A stretch of 36,227 nt of DNA from Acidobacteriota bacterium (GTDB lineage Bacteria; Acidobacteriota; Terriglobia; Terriglobales; Acidobacteriaceae), in assembly GCA_021798235.1 (NCBI GenBank), contig JAJZMO010000095.1:1-36227 (forward strand), in the 5' to 3' direction. Each line of letters begins with the position of its first letter. Within the stretch, counting starts at the first letter, position 1. The position numbers and the translations under genes were made by a program. Below are positions 14,535 to 22,632 of the stretch, piece by piece. The notes below the pieces were generated by a model. The model saw only the letters and a list, made by a program, of their open reading frames with translations. It made no database searches and had not been told where the DNA came from.

Positions 14535-17500
14535 TTACTGCGCCAGACTCAGTTGCAGCGGAGCCTCCACCAGCATGCCCTGCGCGGGCGTCGAGGCCTG
14601 CACCTGCACCGTGGTGGTGATGGCCGGCTGCGGTGAGGCCCCATTGCAACCCGACAAAGCGGGCAGGCAAAGCGCGGCAGCGCAGAGCAAGAGGAGCGTG
14701 AGGCGCAGATTGGGAGCGTGCCTGCGCGCGCGATACAGCAGGCCGTCAGCCAGAAGTGTCAGCACAAACAGCAGCCACACCCATTCCGTCCAATCGCCAA
14801 AGATGCGTGTAACGCCAGCGGTAGCCAGCAGGTTGGATTGCAGCGTCAGCGTCACCAGTTGCGTGGTGGTCTGCGTGTTGAAGGGAATCGTCGCTGGAGC
14901 GAAGGTGCAGGTTGCTCCCGCAACCAGGCCCGCGCAAGAAAGCATAATCGTTTGGTTGAAACCGTTGACCGGCGTCAGCGTTACCTGCACCTGCGTGCTG
15001 GCTCCGGCGGCCAGTTGCACCTGCGTGGGGTGGATGGTCATCTGCAGTGAGCCATCGTAGATGTTGATGGTGACGGCATTCGATGTGGACTGCAGGAAGT
15101 TCGGATCCCCCAGATACTGGGCCGTTACGGTGTTGACGCCCAGCGGCAGCGCCTGTTGGTTCAGCACCACGCTGGCGTGGCCGGTGCCGTCCAGCGTGGC
15201 CTGGGCAATCTGCGCCCCACCGTCCATAAATTCCACCACGCCCGTTGGCACGCCACTGGTCGCGGACACCACCAAGGCCTCCAGCGTGACTGGCTGGCCA
15301 TACTGCGCCTGATTCGTAGATGCGGTCAGCGTGGTTGTCGTGGCTGCCGCAACGACCGTCAGGCTGGTCTCGGCATCGCTGGGGCCAAAGTTGCACTGCT
15401 GCGGATGACTGGCCAGCACGGTCAGTCCGCTGCCGGTCGGCGCAGCAGACAGGGTCAGCGTGGCCACGCCCGCACCATTCAACGGAGCGCTGCCCACCTC
15501 AACGCCATTCACGGAGAACATTACATAGCCCGCCGTCACCGGCCCCTGCGCGCTGGTCACGGTCGCCGTCAACGTCAGCGGAGCGCCATAGGCCAGCGTC
15601 GTGGGCGCGATGGCAACCGTGGTTGTGGTGGCGATTACATTCAGCGGCTCGCCGACGCCGCTCATCTGCACACCTTGCACCGATCCCGGAATGCTGAGTG
15701 TGTTGTCGGTAACGCTCGCGCTCTCTTGCAGCGAGCCGGGCGCCGTGGGCGCAAAGACAAAGCTCATGCTACAAACGCTGCCCGCAATCTGCGCTCCATT
15801 GGCCACACAGGTGTTGCCGCCATTATTGGCGAAGGGAAAGTCCACGGGCGCGGCCAGCGCGGTGAGGTTCAGCGGCGCATTGCCCGTGTTAGCCAATTCG
15901 ATCGTCTGCGCCGCCGTAGCACCACAACCCACGGAAGAATTGCCAAAGCTGAGCGGCGCGGGCGGCTGGGGCGCAATGGCGCGCACAGCGCCGGAGGTCT
16001 GGTCGGCAATCACCACGCGACCCAGCGCATCCACGGCCACGCCGCTTGGCTCCTCCAACGTGGCCTGCGTGGCCGAGCCGCCATCGCCGGAAAAGCCCGC
16101 CTGTCCGGAACCAGCAATGGTTTCGATGATGCCACTGGCTGCATCCACGCGGCGCAGGCGCGCATTGCCGCTGTCGGTGATGTAGAGATTGCCCGCCGCG
16201 TCGGTCGTAATGCCCAGAGGCGAGGATAATTGCGCATTCGTCGCGTTGCCGCCATCGCCTGCAAAACCCGCCGCGCCGCCCGTACCCGCCACGGTCGAGA
16301 TCAGCCCTGTCGCCAGATTCACCTTGCGAAGGGCGCTGTTGCCGGTATCGGCGATGTAGAGATTGCCTGCATCCTCCAATGTAACGGCAAAGGGATTGTT
16401 CAACTCGGCCTGTGTCGCCTGCCCGCCATCGCCAAGAAAGCCCTGCACGCCTGTGCCCGCGATGGTCGTAATGTTGCCCGTGAGCGCGTCCACCCGGCGC
16501 ACCACGTTGTTGCCGCTGTCGGCGATGTAGAGATTGCCCGCCGCATCCGCTACAACTCCACCGGGAGCGTTCAACTCCGCAGCCATGGCCGCACTGCCGT
16601 CGCCGGTATAGCCCTGCACGCCATCGCCCGCTGCGCTGGTGATCGCGTGTGTGGCCGCATCCACGCGCAAGATCTGGTTGGTGCCGCTGTTGGCGATGTA
16701 AAGATTGCCCGCTGCGTCCAAACTCACCGCCGTCGGCGCGTTCAACGTGGCAGTGATGGTCGCACCGCTGCTGGCGATGTAGACCACACTCGCATTGTTG
16801 CCGGTGCAGCCCAGGCTGGCGTTGGCCGCGGCGCACCACAGAGAAATTTGATTGCCCGTCTTGTCCGCCACAAATACATCGCCCTGCGGATCGATGGCGG
16901 CCTGCTCGTAGGTGGGTTGATTGGGCATCGTGGTCAGCAGCGGCAGAATACTGGTAATCACGCCGGGCGTCAGCACCACCTCCGGCCCCAGCGCCGGGCC
17001 ATGCAAGCCAAAGTCCACCGTACCCGCACTGGTCGCCACGCTGAGCGCGGCGCGGCTCACGCCCGGGTCCGCCGGAGCAAAGCGCAGTGCCACCACGCAG
17101 ACCGCGTTGGCCGCATACGGCGTACTGTTCCCGCAGCCGGGGAGCGTGCCAATCGGATAGGCCGGCGGCGCACTCACCGTGGTTAACGAAAACTCTTGCT
17201 GTTGATACGCGCCTGCGCTGACGCTGAGGCTGTTCAGCGTGGCTGCGGAGTTGAACTGCACATACAAGTAGCGCGTGACCGGGTTGGCCAAAGCCAGCGT
17301 CGCTGCCGGAAAGCGGCGGCCCAAGGAGATTTGCCGCACAGCGTTGTTGGTTGTGTCGGCGGCATCAATGCGGCCTTCATCATCCACGGCCAGGCCCGTC
17401 ACGCCGTTCAGCGCGGCCTGTGAGGCCAACGCGCCATCTCCGGCCAGGCCCACCGTACTATTGCCAGCCACAGTGGTGATGTCGTTTGTGGATGCGACGA

Positions 17501-18458
17501 TCTCCCGCACGCGCGCATTCAGCGTGTCGGCGATGTAGAGATTGCCCAGGTCATCCTGCGCCAAACCCGTTGGCCCGTTCAACTCCGCACTGGTGGCTGG
17601 GCCGCCATCGCCGCTGTAGCCGCCCGCTTGCAGCGGATTGCCCGCGAGCGTTTGCATTAGCCCGGTGGTCGCGTTCACCTCGCGCACCAGATTGTGTCCG
17701 GTGTCGGAGAGAATCACGTCGCCGCTCGGCTCCAGCGACAGACCGCGCGGGCCAGAGAGCGCCGTCTGCGTGGCCTGCAATCCATCTCCGTTGTAGACGG
17801 TGGTTCCATTGCCGGCGTAGAGCGCAATCAGCCCGCTGGCCGCGTTCACTAGGCGGATGCGGTTGTTGCCCGCGTCGGCAATATAGACATCCCCGGCTGC
17901 GTCCACGGCCAGCGCCGTCGGCAGATTCAATTTCGCCTGCGTGGCCAGTGCGCCATCGCCCGCGTAGCCCTGCGCGCCGGTGCCGGCAATCGTGGTGATG
18001 TTGCCCGTCGCCGCGTTGATCTTGCGCACCACGTTGTTGCCGGTGTCGGCGATGTAGAGATTCCCCTCGCCATCGACGGCGATGCCTTGCGGCTGGTTAA
18101 ACTCCGCCAGCGTGGCCAGTGCGCCATCGCCCGCGTAGCCCTGCGCGCCTGTACCCGCCACGGTGGTGATCTCTCCCGTAAAAGCATCCACGCGGCGGAT
18201 GCGGTTGTTGGCCGTGTCGGCGATGTAGAGATTGCCTGCGCCATCGAGCGCCACGCCTTGCGGCAGGTTGAGCTCGCCCGCCGTGGCTGCGCCACCATCG
18301 CCCGAGAAGCCAGCCGCGTGCGTGCCCGCAATCGTGTTGATCTGCTGTAGCAGCGAGACGGTGGCAGTGGCGTGCAGCATCCGCGGAAAAGCCAGAATGC
18401 AGGCGGCAAGCGCCAACGCCAGCGACAAATATAAAGGACGCGAAATCGGCCGCACCAT
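14535..18458 (-). CDS. Giant NHL-repeat / Ig-like surface protein with C-terminal membrane anchor
   Basis: A 1307-residue exported protein. ATG 18458 is preceded by GGAG 8 nt away and opens a signal peptide (residues about 1-30, LYLSLALALAACILAF). Six NHL blades (e.g. GAGNLYIADTANNRIRRV) run from about residue 40. A choice-of-anchor Ig-like domain follows. Six more blades come next, the first degenerate (PQGDVFVADKTGNQISLW), then a second anchor-type domain (PLSFGNSSVGCGATAAQTIEL). Two Big_3-like Ig domains follow (TTTVAIAPTTLAYGAPLT, TTTLTASTNQAQYGQPVT). The tail has hydrophobic segments (WVWLLFVLTLLADGLLY, LTLLLLCAAALCLPALSGC) and a final beta strand. Such proteins are common in Acidobacteriota; a surface binding or adhesion role is inferred. 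Confidence 0.85.
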   Translation of the reverse strand: MVRPISRPLYLSLALALAACILAFPRMLHATATVSLLQQINTIAGTHAAGFSGDGGAATAGELNLPQGVALDGAGNLYIADTANNRIRRVDAFTGEITTVAGTGAQGYAGDGALATLAEFNQPQGIAVDGEGNLYIADTGNNVVRKINAATGNITTIAGTGAQGYAGDGALATQAKLNLPTALAVDAAGDVYIADAGNNRIRLVNAASGLIALYAGNGTTVYNGDGLQATQTALSGPRGLSLEPSGDVILSDTGHNLVREVNATTGLMQTLAGNPLQAGGYSGDGGPATSAELNGPTGLAQDDLGNLYIADTLNARVREIVASTNDITTVAGNSTVGLAGDGALASQAALNGVTGLAVDDEGRIDAADTTNNAVRQISLGRRFPAATLALANPVTRYLYVQFNSAATLNSLSVSAGAYQQQEFSLTTVSAPPAYPIGTLPGCGNSTPYAANAVCVVALRFAPADPGVSRAALSVATSAGTVDFGLHGPALGPEVVLTPGVITSILPLLTTMPNQPTYEQAAIDPQGDVFVADKTGNQISLWCAAANASLGCTGNNASVVYIASSGATITATLNAPTAVSLDAAGNLYIANSGTNQILRVDAATHAITSAAGDGVQGYTGDGSAAMAAELNAPGGVVADAAGNLYIADSGNNVVRRVDALTGNITTIAGTGVQGFLGDGGQATQAELNNPFAVTLEDAGNLYIADTGNSALRKVNLATGLISTVAGTGGAAGFAGDGGNATNAQLSSPLGITTDAAGNLYITDSGNARLRRVDAASGIIETIAGSGQAGFSGDGGSATQATLEEPSGVAVDALGRVVIADQTSGAVRAIAPQPPAPLSFGNSSVGCGATAAQTIELANTGNAPLNLTALAAPVDFPFANNGGNTCVANGAQIAGSVCSMSFVFAPTAPGSLQESASVTDNTLSIPGSVQGVQMSGVGEPLNVIATTTTVAIAPTTLAYGAPLTLTATVTSAQGPVTAGYVMFSVNGVEVGSAPLNGAGVATLTLSAAPTGSGLTVLASHPQQCNFGPSDAETSLTVVAAATTTTLTASTNQAQYGQPVTLEALVVSATSGVPTGVVEFMDGGAQIAQATLDGTGHASVVLNQQALPLGVNTVTAQYLGDPNFLQSTSNAVTINIYDGSLQMTIHPTQVQLAAGASTQVQVTLTPVNGFNQTIMLSCAGLVAGATCTFAPATIPFNTQTTTQLVTLTLQSNLLATAGVTRIFGDWTEWVWLLFVLTLLADGLLYRARRHAPNLRLTLLLLCAAALCLPALSGCNGASPQPAITTTVQVQASTPAQGMLVEAPLQLSLAQ
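15975..16965 (-). repeat. Second NHL block, six blades of about 56 codons
   Basis: Tandem units share the core GNLYIADSGNN and AGTGxxGFxGDG. At the DNA level a sequence like GCGATGTAGAGATTGCC on the plus strand recurs about every 170 bases. Six units are seen, the first and last degenerate. They would close one six-bladed propeller. Confidence 0.75.
17318..18341 (-). repeat. First NHL block, six blades of about 56 codons
   Basis: Six units begin with patterns such as ITTVAGTGAQGYAGDG and end with NNRIRRVDAxTG. Units two and three are nearly identical over long stretches, pointing to recent duplication or conversion. The block precedes an Ig-like domain. Confidence 0.78.
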
Positions 18459-18712
18459 CGGAAACGCTCCAGTACTTCCATGGGGGATCAGCGAATTGCG
18501 CTGGCCATTCCGCTGGAATACGTGCGGGAGTTTCGCAGACGGCGGCAGATTCAGTATGGTTGGAAATTCTGATGGCGCGGCGGAGAAATTCCTGCGAAGG
18601 TGCATGCAAATTCCATAACGGGAATGATGGTTTGAAAATGAATCCGAGAAAGAGATTTCGTTGCCCTACGCACTTTTCCTCCTCCCGCAGATTTTCGCCA
18701 GAATCCCCACAC

Positions 18713-18718
18713 TACAAT
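18713..18718 (+). promoter_or_regulatory. TACAAT -10 candidate immediately before the ABC ATPase
   Basis: CTACAATGGCAGCATG places the hexamer 6 nt before ATG 18725, identical in 15 of 16 bases to the lpxD start region. No Shine-Dalgarno is present. The rest of the 18459-18712 divergent spacer shows no gene or clear regulatory repeat. Confidence 0.45.
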
Positions 18719-18724
18719 GGCAGC

Positions 18725-19546
18725 ATGGCTGCATTGCTGCATCTGGATCGGCTCTCCGTCACCTTTCCCACGCCGCAGGGGGAACACGCAGCGGTGCGCG
18801 CAGCCAGCTTCTCGCTGGATGCTGGGGAGGCGCTGGGCCTGGTCGGCGAATCGGGATCGGGAAAATCGGCAATTGCGTTGGCGATTCTGCGCCTGCTGGC
18901 TCCCCGTGCGCGTGTTGCAGGAGCCATTCATTTCGACGGGAAAAGTCTGCTGACGCTGCCAGATGCATCGATACGCGCGCTGCGCGGCAGCGCGATGTCC
19001 ATGATCTTTCAAGAGCCAATGACGGCGTTGAACCCCGTGATGCGCATCGGCCCGCAGGTGGCAGAGGCTGTCGCCGTACACAATCCTGGCCTGCCGCGCA
19101 AAGAGTTGCGCCGGCGCGCCATCGCGGCGCTGGAATCCGTCGCCTTGCCGGAGGCGGAGCGCAGGTACGACGATTACCCACATCAATTCTCCGGCGGACA
19201 GTTGCAGCGCATCGGCATCGCCATGGCCATTGCCAACCGCCCGCGCCTGCTCATTGCCGACGAGCCGACCACCGCGCTCGATGGCACCGTTCAGGCGCAG
19301 ATTCTCGATCTGCTCGACGATCTGCGCAAGCGACACAACCTGGCGCTGCTATTCATCTCCCACGATCTCTCCGTGGTGGCGCGCATGGCGCAGCATGTGG
19401 CCGTACTGCGGCGCGGAGCAATTGTGGAACAGGGCACCAGTGCGCAGATATTTTCTGCACCCCAGCACGCCTACACGCGCAGCTTGCTGGCGGCGGTTCC
19501 CACGTTGCAAACGCCGCGCAATCGTCCGCTGGCCGTGCCGTCGTAA
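18725..19546 (+). CDS. OppD/DppD-like ABC transporter ATP-binding protein
   Basis: A 273-residue ATPase of the peptide/nickel importer group. Walker A is GESGSGKS (residues 41-48), the Q-loop follows in [13 protein letters not shown], the signature is [12 protein letters not shown], Walker B is [12 protein letters not shown], and the H-loop is FISHDLSVV. It ends [13 protein letters not shown], the start of the oligopeptide C-terminal extension, but stops soon after, so the HPY domain is short. No permease, binding protein or second ATPase is nearby. It could energise a transporter encoded elsewhere. ATG 18725 is preferred over far-upstream in-frame starts because the conserved domain begins there. 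Confidence 0.85.
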   Translation: MAALLHLDRLSVTFPTPQGEHAAVRAASFSLDAGEALGLVGESGSGKSAIALAILRLLAPRARVAGAIHFDGKSLLTLPDASIRALRGSAMSMIFQEPMTALNPVMRIGPQVAEAVAVHNPGLPRKELRRRAIAALESVALPEAERRYDDYPHQFSGGQLQRIGIAMAIANRPRLLIADEPTTALDGTVQAQILDLLDDLRKRHNLALLFISHDLSVVARMAQHVAVLRRGAIVEQGTSAQIFSAPQHAYTRSLLAAVPTLQTPRNRPLAVPS

Positions 19547-19611
19547 ATCCATCTGTGAATGCGGTACCATCGAGAGTTGCTCCGCGCACACAACTGCGCG
19601 AAAGATTTTTT

Positions 19612-20367
19612 ATGCGCGCGCTGATACTCTCTGACATTCATTCGAACATCGACGCGCTGGAGGCCGTGCTGGCCGCAGCCCCCGCACATAATGTGGTCTG
19701 GAATTTGGGCGATGTGGTGGGCTATGGTGCCGCGCCGAACGCCGTCATCGACTGCATACGCGATCTGGCCGTGGTGCATGTGCGTGGCAATCATGACCGC
19801 GGCTGCTCCGGCCTGCTCCACGCAGAGGAATTCAATCCCGTAGCGCTAGCCGCCGTGCGCTGGACGCAAAAAGAACTGAGCAGCGAGAACATGCAATGGC
19901 TGCGCAAGGTTCCACGCGGCCCAATCCGCACCCCGGAGAAAAATGCGCTGTGCGTGCATGGCTCCCCGCTGCATGAGGATCAATATGTGCTGGCGCAGCC
20001 GGAGGCGCGCGCCGCCCTTGCAACCACAGAAGAGCCGCTTATTTTTTTCGGACACACTCATGTGCAGGGCGGCTTTGCCATCGATCCCGACGGGGACTGC
20101 GCCACACTGACGCCCATATACGCATCCCCGAACGAAATCGATTTCTATGAATTGAAGCTGCGCCAAGGAACGCGCTACCTGTTGAACCCTGGCTCCGTTG
20201 GCCAGCCGCGCGACCGTGATTGGCGCGCTGCCTTCACGCTGTATGACAGTGTGACGCAGAGCGTACTTTTTGGTCGGGTTCCTTACATGGTGCAAGCGGC
20301 ACAGATTCGCATCCTGCGCGCGGGGTTGCCAGAGAGCTTGGCCACGCGCCTGCGCATTGGCCGCTGA
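19612..20367 (+). CDS. Metallophosphoesterase (YfcE/calcineurin-like)
   Basis: A 251-residue cytoplasmic protein with the complete two-metal motif set: SDIHSN (residues 7-12), NLGDVVGYG, VRGNHDR, CVHGSP and FFGHTHVQGGF. The NPGSVGQPRDRD block is typical of the YfcE-like subfamily of phosphodiesterases. The natural substrate cannot be read from sequence. The frame remains open through the upstream ABC gene, but that part is a shadow. It starts 65 nt after the ABC ATPase and may be co-transcribed; TACCAT at 19566-19571 is a weak internal -10. A hairpin follows directly after the stop. Confidence 0.85.
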   Translation: MRALILSDIHSNIDALEAVLAAAPAHNVVWNLGDVVGYGAAPNAVIDCIRDLAVVHVRGNHDRGCSGLLHAEEFNPVALAAVRWTQKELSSENMQWLRKVPRGPIRTPEKNALCVHGSPLHEDQYVLAQPEARAALATTEEPLIFFGHTHVQGGFAIDPDGDCATLTPIYASPNEIDFYELKLRQGTRYLLNPGSVGQPRDRDWRAAFTLYDSVTQSVLFGRVPYMVQAAQIRILRAGLPESLATRLRIGR

Positions 20368-20384
20368 AGACGCTTCGTGCGTCT
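20368..20384. terminator. Hairpin between convergent metallophosphoesterase and rplI
   Basis: AGACGC-TTCGT-GCGTCT forms a six-base-pair stem immediately after the plus-strand stop. A second inverted pair, GCGGTC / GACCGC, lies further on in the 91-nt spacer. Either could end transcription for the two convergent units; no long T-run is present. Confidence 0.45.
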
Positions 20385-20458
20385 ACGGAAAAGACAAAGC
20401 GGTCAGCTCGCTTGCGCAAACAGACCGCCTCGCCCAAAAATTAGAACGGAAACAAAAC

Positions 20459-20914
20459 CTACGCGGTTTCGGCCTCACGGCTGACCGTCACCTTCAGGTG
20501 TGCGGTCACCTCGCGGTGCAGGCGCACCGGCACGTGGAACTCACCCAGGGCCTTGAGCGGCTCCGCCAGATGCACCTTTTTACGGTCGATCTGGAAGCCT
20601 TGCGCCTCGAGAGCCTGCGTGATGTCGGCTGCGGTCACAGAGCCGAACAGGTGGTCGTTGTCGCCGGTCTTGCGTGTAAAGCTGAGCGCGACATTTTCCA
20701 ACTGTTGCAGCAACAGCTCGGCCTCGCCCTTCAGCTTGGCAGAGCGGCGGACGCTGGCAGCCTTCATCTGTTCGATGACAGCCTTGTTGGCGCTGGTGGC
20801 CTGAATGGCCAGCTTGCGCGGCAAAAGATAATTGCGGCCATAGCCATCGGCCACCTTCACGACGTCTCCCTGGTGGCCCAGGTTGAGCACGTCTTCCTTC
20901 AAAATGATTTCCAT
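20459..20914 (-). CDS. rplI: 50S ribosomal protein L9
   Basis: A 151-residue protein of normal length. The N-terminal domain MEIILKEDVLNLGHQGDVVKVADGYGRNYLLPRKLA is the L9 signature. A long connecting helix and the C-terminal domain (GDNDHLFGSVTAADI..., VRLHREVTAHLKVTV) follow. GGGAGAG lies 5-6 nt before ATG 20914; the open frame further upstream overlaps rpsR and is not used. It is the last gene of the S6-S18-L9 group. Confidence 0.97.
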   Translation of the reverse strand: MEIILKEDVLNLGHQGDVVKVADGYGRNYLLPRKLAIQATSANKAVIEQMKAASVRRSAKLKGEAELLLQQLENVALSFTRKTGDNDHLFGSVTAADITQALEAQGFQIDRKKVHLAEPLKALGEFHVPVRLHREVTAHLKVTVSREAETA

Positions 20915-21015
20915 GTTTCTCTCCCAATCTTGAACCGCACATCCTTTGATCGATCTGCACGGCTGTCGCAACAGCAACGCGCAGACAACAGGGGCTGGCG
21001 GATACGTGTTCTCAG

Positions 21016-21333
21016 CTAAAAGCGCGCGGCAAACGGCAGCAGCGCAATGTTGCGCGCCTGCTTGATGGCTCGCGTCAAACGACGCTGATGCGGCGTGCAA
21101 ACGCCGGTCAGGCGACGGGGCACAATCTTGCCGCGCTCGGCAACGAACGGCTGCAACAGACGCACATCGCGGTACGGAATGGCGTCAATCTTTTCCGCAC
21201 AGAACTTGCAGACCTTCTTGCGGCGGAAAAACTTGCGTCCACCCGGTCCACCGGGACCGCCGCTGCGGCCTGCAGGCCGTGCGCCTGGAGCAGCTGCTTC
21301 CTGCCGGGGTGCTTGTGTGGTTTCCTCTGCCAT
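21016..21333 (-). CDS. rpsR: 30S ribosomal protein S18
   Basis: A 105-residue protein. The conserved core is [39 protein letters not shown] followed by THQRRL-like residues ([23 protein letters not shown]). The first 35 residues are a Gly/Pro/Ala-rich extension, longer than in E. coli S18. CKFC keeps a Cys pair as in zinc-binding versions of S18. S18 forms a dimer with S6 on the platform of the small subunit. It lies 101 nt upstream of rplI. Confidence 0.96.
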   Translation of the reverse strand: MAEETTQAPRQEAAAPGARPAGRSGGPGGPGGRKFFRRKKVCKFCAEKIDAIPYRDVRLLQPFVAERGKIVPRRLTGVCTPHQRRLTRAIKQARNIALLPFAARF

Positions 21334-21351
21334 ACTCAACTTCCTTTCTGG

Positions 21352-21440
21352 GCCGAGCCATTCGGTTCGGCGATTCCGATCCGCAGGTGCGGATGCAAAA
21401 TACTGGGGGCTGCGGCTATGCGATGCACGCCTGTGCATCG
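21352..21440 (-). promoter_or_regulatory. Three consecutive hairpins in the rpsF-rpsR spacer
   Basis: Within the 135-nt gap are three stem-loops: GCCGAGCC/GGTTCGGC (21352-21371, one mismatch), ATCCGC/GCGGAT (21379-21394, loop of four) and CGATGCAC/GTGCATCG (21421-21440, eight perfect pairs, loop of four). They could be attenuation, processing or protein-binding elements controlling S18 and L9 relative to S6. No U-tract follows. Confidence 0.5.
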
Positions 21441-21468
21441 GAGGCCAGCCCGGTGTGCCCAGCGCAGA

Positions 21469-21906
21469 CTAAGCGCTGGCTGCTGCCTCGGCTGCAGGGG
21501 CTTGGACGGCAACCTCAGCGACCACAGGCTCTGCCGCCGCTGCTGCCGCATGCTGCACCACGCTCTGCTTAATGCGCGTGGAGCGAATCTTGCGAATCTT
21601 TGCCAGGCGCTTCTCTTCTTCATCCATGCGCACGGTGATGAACTTGATGACCTGCTCGGTAACGCGCAGACGGCGCTCGAGTTCGGTGATCAGATCCCCG
21701 CCCGCCTCCAGCGTCATCAGCATGTAGAGGCCGTCATTAAACTTGCGCACCGTGTAGGCCAGCTTGCGCGTACCCATCTTTTCGCTGGAGAGCACCACGC
21801 CGCCGCCCTTGGTCACTGTGGCGTCCAGGCTGGCGGTCAACTTCTCAATCTCTTCCTCCGCAATGTCCGGACGCAGGATGTACATCACTTCGTATTTGCG
21901 TTGCAT
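21469..21906 (-). CDS. rpsF: 30S ribosomal protein S6
   Basis: A 145-residue protein. RKYEVMYILRPDIAEEEIEKL opens the ferredoxin-like core, followed by KMGTRKLAYTVRKFNDGLYMLM and LRVTEQVIKFITVRMDEEEK. After about residue 105 there is a basic patch and then an Ala/Glu/Val-rich tail of some 30 residues; acidic tails occur in E. coli S6, but this one is mainly alanine. GAGAAGAA precedes ATG 21906. It is the first gene of S6-S18-L9, downstream of pth. Confidence 0.96.
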   Translation of the reverse strand: MQRKYEVMYILRPDIAEEEIEKLTASLDATVTKGGGVVLSSEKMGTRKLAYTVRKFNDGLYMLMTLEAGGDLITELERRLRVTEQVIKFITVRMDEEEKRLAKIRKIRSTRIKQSVVQHAAAAAAEPVVAEVAVQAPAAEAAASA

Positions 21907-21925
21907 CGTTATTCTTCTCGTTTCT

Positions 21926-21946
21926 GCGGGAGCGCTTCCGCCCCGC
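21926..21946 (-). promoter_or_regulatory. Stable hairpin in the rpsF leader
   Basis: GCGGG/CCCGC and an inner GCG/CGC pair with a GAAG tetraloop and one bulged base form an eight-pair hairpin ending about 19 nt before the rpsF ATG. It may be a terminator after pth or part of an S6:S18 autoregulatory leader. The known CCG-bulge motif of that leader could not be confirmed. Confidence 0.4.
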
Positions 21947-21975
21947 CTGCGCGGCCAACCTGACCGCAAAGGTTC

Positions 21976-22620
21976 TTATTCCCCGGCGCACTCCCGCCGG
22001 TTGAATCGGTTCATGGCCGCCGCCGGTCCATCGATCAAAATGGCCTCGACGGCGCGTGCAACCTCGTCCAAGACTCCATCCAGCGCGGCCAGTTCGGCCT
22101 TGCGAAAGGGAGTCAACACAGAGTCCCGCATTCGACTGCGCGCACTCTCGGCCGCCTTGGCCTCTGCCGGGGCCACCCCGACGCGAATCCGCAGCCACTC
22201 CTCCGTGCCCAACGCGCCGCTGATGGATTTGACTCCATTGTGACCTCCGGCGCTGCCCCGTTCGCGGATGCGCAAAGCGCCCAGCGACAAGGCCATCTCG
22301 TCGTAGATCACAATCAGGCTACGCGCCGGATCGATCTCCAACTCCCGAACCAGAGCAGCCACGGCCAGCCCGCTCAGGTTCATGTACGTCTCCGGCTTGG
22401 CTAGCAACGCGCGCCGTCCTGCAATCTGCGCCGTTGCCGTCAGTGCCTTGCCGCGCCGGTTCGCAATGGTTGCACCGCACTGTTCCGCGATGCGATCCAA
22501 TGCCAGAAACCCGGCATTGTGGGGCGTGAATTGATACTCGATGCCCGGATTGCCCAACCCCACGATGAGCACCGGATCTGTGGCTGAACCGCTTGCAGTT
22601 CCGCCCAAGTTTGCCTCCAT
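21976..22620 (-). CDS. pth: Peptidyl-tRNA hydrolase
   Basis: A 214-residue enzyme that recycles peptidyl-tRNA released by stalled ribosomes. LIVGLGNPGIEYQFTPHNAGF holds the catalytic Asn and His, KPETYMNLSG is the substrate loop, and VIYDEMALSLGALRIRERGSAGGHNG carries the active-site Asp. The ATG at 22620 is used; a TTG at 22632 directly abuts the rplY stop and is an alternative adding four residues. No clear Shine-Dalgarno is seen for either, so coupling to rplY translation is likely. The C terminus ends NRFNRREC. Confidence 0.95.
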   Translation of the reverse strand: MEANLGGTASGSATDPVLIVGLGNPGIEYQFTPHNAGFLALDRIAEQCGATIANRRGKALTATAQIAGRRALLAKPETYMNLSGLAVAALVRELEIDPARSLIVIYDEMALSLGALRIRERGSAGGHNGVKSISGALGTEEWLRIRVGVAPAEAKAAESARSRMRDSVLTPFRKAELAALDGVLDEVARAVEAILIDGPAAAMNRFNRRECAGE

Positions 22621-22632
22621 GCCGGCGGCCAA

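Noticed and set aside
15156..16229. 357-codon plus-strand frame inside the NHL gene
   Set aside because: It mirrors the repeat structure of the NHL gene on the other strand; the NHL, Ig and signal motifs are all on the minus strand.
15975..18341. Possible CRISPR array from regularly spaced similar sequences
   Set aside because: The period of about 170 nt is in frame and codes for NHL blades; there are no short identical repeats with unique spacers.
18661..19611. Open frame extending the metallophosphoesterase upstream through the ABC gene
   Set aside because: This part is out of frame with the ABC ATPase, whose motifs are intact. The metallophosphoesterase begins at ATG 19612.
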